From positions 1 to 59,685 of the forward strand of contig DIUV01000012.1 of the NCBI GenBank assembly GCA_002423155.1: DNA of 59,685 nt, given 5' to 3'. Position numbers and translations under genes: made by a program. The notes below the pieces were generated by a model. It made no database searches. It was not told where the DNA came from and saw only the letters and a program-made list of their open reading frames with translations. This document shows positions 24,174 to 32,229 of the stretch, in pieces (position 1 is the first letter of the stretch; every line of letters begins with the position of its first letter). Source of the stretch: Alphaproteobacteria bacterium UBA6149 (GTDB lineage: Bacteria > Pseudomonadota > Alphaproteobacteria > Rickettsiales > UBA998).

Positions 24174-25961
24174 TTACGAATATATCTCCTGCACCTTCTG
24201 CAAAACATCTCGCGCTATAGGAGCCGCAGCGGAAGCACCCCCGCCGCCATGTTCTACCAATACCGAAATAGCGTATTTGGGCGCTTCTATCGGCGCATAA
24301 CCCACAAATAATGCATGATGACGATCTAACCAAGGCAAACGTGATTGATCTACCCCTTGTTGAATAATCCGCCGTACTTGTGAGGTTCCTGTTTTTCCAG
24401 CCATTAAAAAATCTTCATCATTTATACGCTGCGCATAGGCGGTGCCTGATGGTTGGTTACATACTGCCTCCATACCTTTTTGAATAATCGCCAGATTATC
24501 TGGGCTCACATCAATTTCAGGAAATTCTCCTAGCCTCTCCTTATGCATTATTAGATTGGGAGATACGGCTATTCCACCATTTGCAATCCGCGCAGTCATT
24601 ACCGCTAATTGTAGAGGGGTGGATAATACATAGCCCTGCCCGATTCCGGCGTTGATACTATCACCTGTTCGCCAGGCATCTTTATAATTTTTTATTTTCC
24701 ATTCGGGCGAAGGAATTAAACCAGATTTTTCACCCGTTAGTCCGAGTCCCGGCGGAACCCCCAAGCCAAATTTACGCGCCATTTTAGCAATCGCCTCAAT
24801 CCCCAATGCTTGGGCGGTGCTATAAAAGAAAGTATCGCACGACCCAGCCAAAGCCCCCACCAAATCAACGGAGCCATGCCCACCTTGCTTCCAACATTTA
24901 AACATATGCGTACCTAAGAAAAAATGCCCAGGACAAAATACGCTACTATCAGGGGCAATAATTCCCGCCTCTAAACCAGCCAGACCAACCATCATTTTAA
25001 AAGTTGAACCGGGGGGATATTGCCCAGAAATACTCTTATTCATCAAAGGATTTTTAGGGTTGTCATTTAATTCTTTCCAATAATTATTAGAAATCCCCCC
25101 ACTGAATAAATTAGAATCATAGGCAGGCATGGCAACCATTGTTAGTATATCGCCATTATTTACATCCATCACCACAATAGAACCACTTTCTTCGCCTAAT
25201 CTTTCAGCGCTGAATCTTTGTAGTTCATCGTCAATGGTCAGGTGCACCGCTTCACCTTTGATACTGGGTTCACGCGCTAATTCACGCAATAAAAGCCCAT
25301 GCGCATTTACCTCAAACTGACGCATCCCCGCTCTGCCGCGCAAGCGATCTTCCAATAATTTTTCTGCTCCTGCTTTACCTACTTTAAATCCCGGAGTTTT
25401 AAGTAAAGCATCCGCTTCGGTTTCTGCCGCATCTGGCGCCCCAACATAGCCTAACAAATGCGCGGCATCTTCTCCCAATGGATAATGCCTAACCTGCCCA
25501 GCTTCAATCCCCACACCGGGTAAACTGGGCGCATGAAATTCTATAATCGCCATTTCATCTCTAGTTATCGGCTCTTTGATCGTAAGCGCCCGACTGGGCT
25601 GTAATTGTGATAATTGCGTGCGTAATTGCTTGGTCTTGTCTGCGGGCAATGCTAATATAGTTGCCAAACGCTCAAGGGAAAACAAACTATCATCCTTTAT
25701 ACCGCGCTCGATAACTATGCGATAAAATGGCTGATTATCCACAAGTTTAGCACCTTTACGATCTAAAATAACTCCTCGTTCGGGCGGCGATAATTGCACA
25801 TTAATGCGATTATCTTCTGCTTGTACTTTATATAACTCACTCTTAATAAATTGCAGATAATATAACCGACCCAACAAAGCCGAAATGGCGGTCAACTGGA
25901 TACCCCCCAGAATAACCGTACGCCGCGTGAAAGATAAAATTTGAACATTCTTACGATTCAT
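24174..25961 (-). CDS. mrdA: Penicillin-binding protein 2 (elongasome transpeptidase)
   Basis: This 595-residue class B PBP cross-links peptidoglycan during cell elongation with RodA and MreBCD. One N-terminal membrane helix (about 20-37) precedes a dimerisation domain with SPPERGVILDRKG. The transpeptidase domain shows the catalytic serine in GSTFKM near residue 317, the SCD variant of SxN in GSCDTFF, and the KTGTSQ box near the C-terminus. Its start shares one base with the mreD stop. rodA, often next in this operon, is absent. tRNA-Arg follows instead. Confidence 0.93.
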   Translation of the reverse strand: MNRKNVQILSFTRRTVILGGIQLTAISALLGRLYYLQFIKSELYKVQAEDNRINVQLSPPERGVILDRKGAKLVDNQPFYRIVIERGIKDDSLFSLERLATILALPADKTKQLRTQLSQLQPSRALTIKEPITRDEMAIIEFHAPSLPGVGIEAGQVRHYPLGEDAAHLLGYVGAPDAAETEADALLKTPGFKVGKAGAEKLLEDRLRGRAGMRQFEVNAHGLLLRELAREPSIKGEAVHLTIDDELQRFSAERLGEESGSIVVMDVNNGDILTMVAMPAYDSNLFSGGISNNYWKELNDNPKNPLMNKSISGQYPPGSTFKMMVGLAGLEAGIIAPDSSVFCPGHFFLGTHMFKCWKQGGHGSVDLVGALAGSCDTFFYSTAQALGIEAIAKMARKFGLGVPPGLGLTGEKSGLIPSPEWKIKNYKDAWRTGDSINAGIGQGYVLSTPLQLAVMTARIANGGIAVSPNLIMHKERLGEFPEIDVSPDNLAIIQKGMEAVCNQPSGTAYAQRINDEDFLMAGKTGTSQVRRIIQQGVDQSRLPWLDRHHALFVGYAPIEAPKYAISVLVEHGGGGASAAAPIARDVLQKVQEIYS

Positions 25962-26440
25962 CAGCCAACCTCAGTCAATTTGGCGTCGATTATCTGAAAT
26001 ATCCAATATAATATCGGATAAAAAATAGCGGTAATCAACCATTGCCCCACCATATCTTCGAAAGGCAAACGATATTGCAGATAAAAAGAAAATATTGACC
26101 AGAAACTCAACCAAAAACCCAATGAAAACAAACTAAATCCCAACCAAAGATAAGAAAAACGCGAAAAATCTATTTTACGTAAATTGGGAAGAAAAAGCAC
26201 AAACACCATATAAAGCAAGGCATAAAGCCCCAAAGGAGTACCCGCCAAAACATCTCGCGCCAAACCAATAATAAAAACTCCCCATAAAGGCAGATTACTC
26301 GGACGCGCCTGCCCCCAGTAAAACAAAGAAATCAACACCATATCAGGAGAAGTAAGCAAAGACAAAAACGGCAAGGGTATTTGCGATAATAACACACAAA
26401 CCAAGCTGATAAGCATAGGCACAAGTTTTACAGCCGACAT
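25961..26440 (-). CDS. mreD: Rod shape-determining protein MreD
   Basis: This 159-residue protein has about five transmembrane helices, with the MreD features SPDMVLISLFYWGQARPSNLP near the first loop and VFIIGLARDVLAGTPLGLYALLYM in the middle. It bridges MreC and the peptidoglycan synthases in the membrane. The ribosome site AGAGGT (minus strand, at 26450-26455, 9 bases before ATG) lies inside the terminal arm of a palindromic element and could be hidden in a hairpin. Confidence 0.88.
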   Translation of the reverse strand: MSAVKLVPMLISLVCVLLSQIPLPFLSLLTSPDMVLISLFYWGQARPSNLPLWGVFIIGLARDVLAGTPLGLYALLYMVFVLFLPNLRKIDFSRFSYLWLGFSLFSLGFWLSFWSIFSFYLQYRLPFEDMVGQWLITAIFYPILYWIFQIIDAKLTEVG

Positions 26441-26446
26441 ATTAGG

Positions 26447-26585
26447 CTTACCTCTTTTCTTGATGTAGTGATTGCGCTTCAGTCGTTTCTTTCTGATAAA
26501 TAACCGCAGCGTAGCGGCTTCGCCTACGGATTATGAAGAAGAAAAAACGGCGCAGATGCATTGCTACAACGAGAAAAGAGGTAAG
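26447..26585. repeat. Palindromic element, family A copy 2 (between mreC and mreD)
   Basis: Arms of 22 bases (CTTACCTCTTTTCT... at 26447-26468 and 26564-26585) match inverted at 20 positions and enclose the CCGCAGCGTAGCGG core and GAAGAAGAAAAAACGGCGCA segment. It lacks the AGAAACATGC hairpin present in copies 3 and 4. In the mreCD transcript the mreD Shine-Dalgarno AGAGGTAAG pairs with CTTACCTCT of the other arm. It fits almost exactly between the mreC stop and the mreD start. Confidence 0.8.
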
Positions 26586-26590
26586 TCTAT

Positions 26591-27424
26591 TCAAAAGCCA
26601 GAAACAACCTGCACATACTCCAATCTGCGCCAGTCAATATAGGGCTGAACTCGTGCATCGACCTTATTAATTGAGCTAACTTCGCCCACCACAATGCCCA
26701 CAGGAACCACTTGCCCATCACCAGATGTTACCATCCGCTCACCAATTTTAAGAGTGGAATTTCCTTCTAAAAAGCGCAAAATAGGTTGAGCAGAATTATC
26801 CCCCGTTAAAATAGCCTTCTCGCGAGAAATTTCTCCTATCACAGGAATGCGCGAATTAATGTCCGTAACTGCTAAAACTCGTGCAGAATGAGGGTAAGCC
26901 TCAATAACTCTCCCCACCAAACCTTCGGGAGTTGTTACAATCTGGTCTTTTTTTATCCCATCATTCAACCCACTACTTAATAATAATCCCCGCTGATAAG
27001 TGCCCCCAAATCCGCCGGCTACTCTTGCCGTCAAAAAATTCAATTCAGGATTTGGATTTAAATTTAATATCCGCCGTAATTCGATATTTTCGGCATTCAT
27101 CCGCAAAGAAGCCGCCTGCCATTGCAACAAACGCTGATTATCCAAGCGCAGCCGGGCGTTTTCTTCCATAACAAAACGCCAATTGTGGGCATTATGCACC
27201 GCAGAATCAATAAATTTAGCTGGTTGTGATAAAACATCGACCAAAGGCAGTAAAAGCTCGGTAAAAGCTAAACGGGTACGATAAACAAAACCACTATCCG
27301 AACGATTAGCCGCCAACAGAGCCAAAGCCAGAAAAATCAATGCCACACTACTAAGTTTAGTAGCCCAAGCTTTGACAGGCATAGCTATAGTATTAGAACT
27401 TGGTTTGAAAGGTGAATAACGCAT
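26591..27424 (-). CDS. mreC: Rod shape-determining protein MreC
   Basis: The 277-residue protein has an N-terminal membrane helix (about 22-41), a coiled-coil segment (FVMEENARLRLDNQRLLQWQ, about 84-115) and the periplasmic beta-barrel domains with GTYQRGLLLSSGLNDGIKKD, GLVGRVIEAYPHSARVLAVTD and SGDGQVVPVGIVVGEV. MreC organises the elongation complex outside the membrane. mreB normally precedes it but is not found here. The upstream neighbour is an EAL protein. The intervening palindrome separates it from mreD within what should be one operon. Confidence 0.93.
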   Translation of the reverse strand: MRYSPFKPSSNTIAMPVKAWATKLSSVALIFLALALLAANRSDSGFVYRTRLAFTELLLPLVDVLSQPAKFIDSAVHNAHNWRFVMEENARLRLDNQRLLQWQAASLRMNAENIELRRILNLNPNPELNFLTARVAGGFGGTYQRGLLLSSGLNDGIKKDQIVTTPEGLVGRVIEAYPHSARVLAVTDINSRIPVIGEISREKAILTGDNSAQPILRFLEGNSTLKIGERMVTSGDGQVVPVGIVVGEVSSINKVDARVQPYIDWRRLEYVQVVSGF

Positions 27425-27514
27425 ATTTATTTCTGATATTTTATAGACTTAGACAGTCCATTTTTAACGAATTATATCAAAAAATGCAATTGGTTTTATA
27501 GCTTTATTAAAGCA

Positions 27515-28852
27515 TTAAGATTTAAGCCATTCAGGATTAGTCTCTGGTCTACCAAAATAATAACCTTGCATATATTCCACGCCCATTTCCATCAACATTT
27601 TGGCAACATCACCTGTTTCTACAAATTCCGCTACGGCTTTAAGACCAATAGCTTTAGTAAAATCTAATAAAGTTTTTACGAAGAAACGATTGTCACTATT
27701 TTCCACCAAATCACGGATAAAGGCTCCGTCAATCTTAACCATATCAATCGACAAAGTTTTTAGTTGGCGGAAAGAAGTATAGCCCGAACCGAAATCATCC
27801 AAGGCAACCTGCACGCCCAGGGATTGAATCATAGCAACAAAATAAGCAGTGCTGCTTAAATCACGATGTATCGCGGTTTCGGTTATTTCTACAATTAAAC
27901 GCCGCGCCAATTCATTATCATCACCAATTAATTCCTGCATTTTGCTAACCCAACCGAAATTATCAGTAGTTAGGTTCGACACATTAAAAGCAATCGTAAC
28001 TTCAGGATTTTTACGCGCAACATTAACAGACATTTCCATCACCAAAGCATCAATTTCATGAATCAAGCCCATACGCTCGGCAATAGGTATCAATGCACCC
28101 GCCGAACCAATACTACCATCATCACCAATTATGCGCAGCAACGCCTCATAATGACTCACACTACCATCCATACTATCAATCACTGGCTGATAGGCTAAGA
28201 GCAGGCGTTTTTCTCGAATGGCGCGGTTAAAACAATGCGCCAATTCCATTTCCTGCCGTGAAAATGCTGGAGTATTTTGCACGCTTTCCAATGGCTTGCC
28301 CACAACATCATGTCGTCCACGCAATGCTATATATAAATTATCCAATGCGGCAACCGCATTCATGCAAGGATCCGGCATCATCACATAAAGAACGGAGGAA
28401 ATAATATGTATTTGTTTTTGCTCAAACCCATAACCAAAATGCTGAATCACCGAGTGAATCCGCTCAGCAATATAAGGAGCTTCATCTTTGGAGGTCTCTG
28501 CCAATAAAATTCCGAACTGGTCTTTTTGAATTCTCGCCACGGAATCTTTAGATCCCAGTATATTACGAATATCTTCTTGCAATAGGGCGAGAATATTTTC
28601 TGCCATTTCATGCCCATGCCCATTTAACAACATCCCCAGATTATCAATGGAAACCATCAGCAAAGAAGAAGATTTATTATGTGCACGGCAATCATCAATC
28701 AAAGCCTGCAAACTAGCGACAAAGCCACTCGGATAGCCGCACCATTCTCCTTTTAAGGAAATAACTTTAGCCTCACCTTCCTTAATGGGCACCAAAACAG
28801 GTGCCACACCAAAGGCAGAGTTAAAAATAGTCGCTTTACTTGTATCTGTCAT
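27515..28852 (-). CDS. Cyclic-di-GMP phosphodiesterase candidate with degenerate GGDEF and intact EAL domain
   Basis: This 445-residue soluble protein has an N-terminal GGDEF-like domain (about 50-185) whose active-site motif is replaced by QKDQF in ARIQKDQFGILL, so it should not make c-di-GMP. The C-terminal EAL domain (about 205-440) keeps catalytic signatures: YEALLRI, FNVSNLT, EITETAI, DDFGSGYTSF, KIDGAFI and EFVE, which predicts hydrolysis of c-di-GMP. There is no membrane segment or PAS domain, so its input is unknown. It lies 90 bases upstream of mreC on the same strand. Confidence 0.87.
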   Translation of the reverse strand: MTDTSKATIFNSAFGVAPVLVPIKEGEAKVISLKGEWCGYPSGFVASLQALIDDCRAHNKSSSLLMVSIDNLGMLLNGHGHEMAENILALLQEDIRNILGSKDSVARIQKDQFGILLAETSKDEAPYIAERIHSVIQHFGYGFEQKQIHIISSVLYVMMPDPCMNAVAALDNLYIALRGRHDVVGKPLESVQNTPAFSRQEMELAHCFNRAIREKRLLLAYQPVIDSMDGSVSHYEALLRIIGDDGSIGSAGALIPIAERMGLIHEIDALVMEMSVNVARKNPEVTIAFNVSNLTTDNFGWVSKMQELIGDDNELARRLIVEITETAIHRDLSSTAYFVAMIQSLGVQVALDDFGSGYTSFRQLKTLSIDMVKIDGAFIRDLVENSDNRFFVKTLLDFTKAIGLKAVAEFVETGDVAKMLMEMGVEYMQGYYFGRPETNPEWLKS

Positions 28853-28978
28853 AAAACCGCAATCAGAATAATAGACTAACTAAGGTTCACCTTAACAAGT
28901 AATCGTAAACAATTGATAAATTTTACGGTGATTATTGAAAAAAATGCTTTTTAATAGATTTTTATTAAAATTATCTAC

Positions 28979-29611
28979 CTAAGGCAAACGCAATAAAGTT
29001 GGCAGGACATTGCTCGCATGCAGATAGGCTAATAACAAAAAGCACGGATAAGGCAAAAAGAACATGGCAGCATCTCGCATGGTTTTACGCACCAAACGGG
29101 GGGTGGTTTCTATTTGCTCGGGCTCACTATATTGCGACAGCCGAGGAAACCAACGCGGAACTTCCGCTTGATATTCCTTATAAGTATCGCCAAATTTATG
29201 TAATAAAAATTCTTCCTCACGGGCAACCACTAAAGGATAATAAAAACAAAAAGCAGCTCCTAATAAAAAAGTCAGGCTGAACATACCACTCATCAAGCCC
29301 ACTCCAACCGTACCCAAAAAAGAAAATACATAAAGCGGATTACGCACCACAGAAAAAGGCCCTTGGCGCACCACTTCATCATTCTTACGCCCACCAATAA
29401 ATAATGATGCGTAGCTACGCCCAAAAACACAAATTATGCACAAGGCATAGCCCAGCACGACCATCACCATCCGACTAAGACTATCCATCGGCAGCAAAGG
29501 AGCGGCAAAGGCAATTAAACAAACTACAACCGCCACAAAAATTTGGCTATGTTTTCTCCGCGCACGCAAAAGTTTGGGAGCTGTATCATTTTCCATAAAT
29601 TGTTTTTCCAT
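28979..29611 (-). CDS. Isoprenylcysteine carboxyl methyltransferase-like membrane protein
   Basis: This 210-residue protein has about five transmembrane helices and the ICMT/PEMT-type SAM-binding pattern: RQGPFSVVRNPLYVFSFLG (R-G-P-Y-x-x-V-R-N-P-x-Y), then REEEFLLHKFGDTYKEYQAEVPRWFP. Bacterial members methylate small lipids, isoprenoids or unknown substrates. Two possible starts (29611 and 29596) follow the repeat TTTATGGAAAA. The first was kept. It diverges from the chemoreceptor gene across a gap holding a family A palindrome. Confidence 0.82.
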   Translation of the reverse strand: MEKQFMENDTAPKLLRARRKHSQIFVAVVVCLIAFAAPLLPMDSLSRMVMVVLGYALCIICVFGRSYASLFIGGRKNDEVVRQGPFSVVRNPLYVFSFLGTVGVGLMSGMFSLTFLLGAAFCFYYPLVVAREEEFLLHKFGDTYKEYQAEVPRWFPRLSQYSEPEQIETTPRLVRKTMRDAAMFFLPYPCFLLLAYLHASNVLPTLLRLP

Positions 29612-29662
29612 AAATTATTTACAAAGTTAATCTGCCGTTTTTTTAGATTAGCATTACTAAGA

Positions 29663-29841
29663 CCTCTTCATAAACTAAATATGTTGAGGCGGATGAGTCG
29701 TTTGTTTCTGATGAAGAACCGCAGCGTAGCGGCGCTACGTGAGGGTGTGAGCGTTAAAGAAACATGCTGGGGGCATGTTTCTAGCGAACACGAAGAAGAA
29801 AAAACGGCGCATACGTCCAACAGATTTAGTTTATGAAGAGG
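29663..29841. repeat. Palindromic element, family A copy 3
   Basis: Arms of 24 bases (CCTCTTCATAAACTAAAT... at 29663-29686 and inverted at 29818-29841) match at 23 positions. The interior has CCGCAGCGTAGCGG, a GTAGC/GCTAC hairpin, a strong AGAAACATGC/GCATGTTTCT hairpin and CGAAGAAGAAAAAACGGCGCA. It occupies half of the 370-base divergent gap between the methyltransferase and the chemoreceptor genes. The rest of that gap is AT-rich promoter-like sequence with no gene. Confidence 0.8.
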
Positions 29842-29981
29842 GCTACTGTGTTAAATTAGTATCGCAAACTAATACGCCAGATAATCTTATGGGTCAAAGC
29901 TAAAAAAAGATTGGATAATTATAGTTATGCTATAATAATGGCTAATTATGTTTTGGTATAAGCCAATAAATTGAGGAAGAC

Positions 29982-31721
29982 ATGCAAGTAAAACACAAAG
30001 TATTATTACAATTAGGCATTATTTTGCTGATGTTTGGCTGCTGCTCTATTTTTGCAGTTTATGAAATATCTCTATTATCTCCCATACTAAAACAATCCAG
30101 CTCTTTAGCAAAAAATGCGGCGGAAAAAGATATTGTATTATTAAATTCAATCAAAGACCTGAAATTGAACGTAGTGCAGGTGCAACAATTTTTAACCGAC
30201 ATTTCTGCCACTCGCGGATTAGACGGGTTGGATGACGGAACAAAAAAAGCCGAAGAACAGGCAGCTAAATTTAATGAAAACATCAAGATAGCTACTAAAA
30301 TAGCGCAAGAGCAACAATATAAAGAAATTTATGATTTATTAGAACAAACAAAAAAAGCTTTTCCTGATTATTATGTTGCAGGAAAGAAAATGTCCGCGGC
30401 CTATATAGAAAATGGTCCCGAAATGGGCAATAAAATGATGGCAGGTTTTGATACTGCCTCCGAAAAAATTACCGCCCTTAGCGACGATTTGGTGCTAAAA
30501 AGCACCAAGCTTACCAATGAAAATCTGCATAACGTATTAACAGCGCTTAGCACTGCCAGTGCCGATGAAGAACATCTGATTAATATTATTATCACAGTAT
30601 CTGCTATCGCCGTGTTATTGGCGATAATTGGAGCAATTTATATAACCACATTAATTTCCCGAGGATTTGAAAATATAAAAGCCGATTTACAAGCAATTGA
30701 AAACCGCAATTATAATACTCCCCCTAAACTAAATGAAAAATCTTTAGATGAATTTGGCAGCATTGCCCGCTCTTTAGCTGGCTTTAGAAACAAACTAATC
30801 GCCGCCGAAACCGCGGAAGAAACGCGGAAAAGGGCGGAAAAACAAGCAATTATCGACAAAGCAAAAGCGATGGAGGATTTGGCAAATTTATTTGAAGAAA
30901 AAATACAATCTATTATTAATAACGTTTCTACTTCTGCTACACAGCTTTGTTCATCATCAGAAAACATGATTACGATAGTAAGAGCAGTGAGCGATAAAGC
31001 CGATGGCGCTTTATATGCTTCTGAATCAACCGCCCGTAACGTACAAAGTGTTGCCGCCGCGTCAGAGGAAATGTCGGCATCGGTACGAGAAATATCTTCA
31101 CAAATATCTCGCTCTACCATGGTGGTGCGTTCAGCGGTTACCGCAGCAGACAGCGCGGAAGAAATTTCCCAATCGCTAGAAGTAGCCGCAGTTCGGGTTG
31201 GCAAAGTAGTAGATTTAATCAAAGGAATTGCCGAACAAATTAACTTGCTCGCTTTAAATGCCACCATAGAATCCGCACGTGCGGGCGAAGCAGGCAAAGG
31301 CTTTGCCGTAGTTGCGGGCGAGGTAAAAAACTTAGCCGGGCAAACCACCAAAGCCACCGAAGAAATTTCTGGTCAGGTTAGCAGCATCCAAGAAGTATCG
31401 CGCGGTGTTATCAACACTTTAGCCAATATTCGTAGCGCCATTTTAAACGTAGATGAATATTCCGCCGCCATTTCTTCGGCAGTAGAAGAACAATCCGCGG
31501 TTACCAATGAAATAGCCGCGAATATGGGAACCGCCGCCTCGGGCACTAGTCAAATATCGCATGATATTGCAGATGTCCAATCCTCCTCACAAAGCGCTGG
31601 AGATTCTTCGCAAGAGGTAAAAACCGCCGCGCAAACGCTGTTTACCAATGCCAAGCGCCTAGATGATGAAGTACATGATTTCTTAGAGGAATTAAGAAAC
31701 CGCGGAAAGCATGTTGCCTGA
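29982..31721 (+). CDS. Methyl-accepting chemotaxis protein
   Basis: The 579-residue receptor has a first membrane helix at about 8-28, a mostly helical periplasmic sensor (about 29-195) and a second helix at about 198-220. A HAMP linker with ISRGFENIKADLQAIENRNY follows, then the cytoplasmic signalling coiled coil. The conserved tip is present: GIAEQINLLALNATIESARA followed by GEAGKGFAVVAGEVKNLA. It should control CheA. No che genes or other receptors are in the window. The last codons overlap the following methyltransferase gene. Confidence 0.93.
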   Translation: MQVKHKVLLQLGIILLMFGCCSIFAVYEISLLSPILKQSSSLAKNAAEKDIVLLNSIKDLKLNVVQVQQFLTDISATRGLDGLDDGTKKAEEQAAKFNENIKIATKIAQEQQYKEIYDLLEQTKKAFPDYYVAGKKMSAAYIENGPEMGNKMMAGFDTASEKITALSDDLVLKSTKLTNENLHNVLTALSTASADEEHLINIIITVSAIAVLLAIIGAIYITTLISRGFENIKADLQAIENRNYNTPPKLNEKSLDEFGSIARSLAGFRNKLIAAETAEETRKRAEKQAIIDKAKAMEDLANLFEEKIQSIINNVSTSATQLCSSSENMITIVRAVSDKADGALYASESTARNVQSVAAASEEMSASVREISSQISRSTMVVRSAVTAADSAEEISQSLEVAAVRVGKVVDLIKGIAEQINLLALNATIESARAGEAGKGFAVVAGEVKNLAGQTTKATEEISGQVSSIQEVSRGVINTLANIRSAILNVDEYSAAISSAVEEQSAVTNEIAANMGTAASGTSQISHDIADVQSSSQSAGDSSQEVKTAAQTLFTNAKRLDDEVHDFLEELRNRGKHVA

Positions 31722-32229
31722 TAGAAAGCATCAAATAAAGCATCCCAGCAGCTTACTAGCTTTAGCCCTATTGGAATATTTACCTCCCAATATATCTCCC
31801 TGTTCTGCTTTGGAGGTTGGCTGTGGAGATGGATTATTATCCATTTCGGCAGCACAATTAGGCATAGAGAAGATACTTGCAACGGATATTTCAGCCCAAG
31901 CAGTGAAAGCCGCACAACAAAACATAGGAGCAAATAATCTTTCTGATATTATTAGCACATTAAGGGCGGATGGAATAAAACATCCCCTCATTAAGACTTC
32001 CGCCCCTTACGGGCTAATAATTTGCAATTTACTGGCGGAAGAACTGATAGACTGGTCAAAAGATTTTTATAATTTATTACCCCCCAATGGCTTCGTAATT
32101 ATTTCTGGCATTTTACGCTGGAAAACTGTTGCGGTTCGCGAAATATATCAGCAAATAGGTCTGGAATTAATCGCCGCAGCAAATGACCAAAACTGGGAAG
32201 CGTTCTTATTTTTTCGAGCCAGAAATTAA
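31711..32229 (+). CDS. PrmA-like methyltransferase, catalytic domain only
   Basis: This 172-residue protein matches the C-terminal SAM domain of ribosomal protein L11 methyltransferase: HPSSLLALALLEYL for the HPTTxLCLxxL loop, motif I ALEVGCGDGLLSISAAQLG, ATDISAQAVKAAQQN, LIICNLLAEELI for the ANILA motif, and NWEAFLFFR at the end. The N-terminal substrate-recognition domain of PrmA (about 100 residues) and the GTGxH part of the active-site loop are missing. It overlaps the chemoreceptor by 11 bases. A truncated PrmA or a different small methyltransferase are both possible. Confidence 0.7.
   Translation: MLPDRKHQIKHPSSLLALALLEYLPPNISPCSALEVGCGDGLLSISAAQLGIEKILATDISAQAVKAAQQNIGANNLSDIISTLRADGIKHPLIKTSAPYGLIICNLLAEELIDWSKDFYNLLPPNGFVIISGILRWKTVAVREIYQQIGLELIAAANDQNWEAFLFFRARN

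Noticed and set aside
29653..29667. Three-codon peptide (ATG CTA ATC TAA) behind AGAGGT on the minus strand at the end of a family A element
   Set aside because: The spacing looks like a leader peptide, but so short a frame is expected by chance, and nothing similar appears at the other copies.
29543..29836. Reading frame of 97 residues in the 29.6-kb gap
   Set aside because: It runs through the family A palindrome and into the antisense of the methyltransferase start, with no ribosome site or recognisable domain.
30710..31357. 215-residue antisense frame within the chemoreceptor gene
   Set aside because: It mirrors the Ala/Ser-rich coiled coil of the receptor and has no independent start signal or domain.
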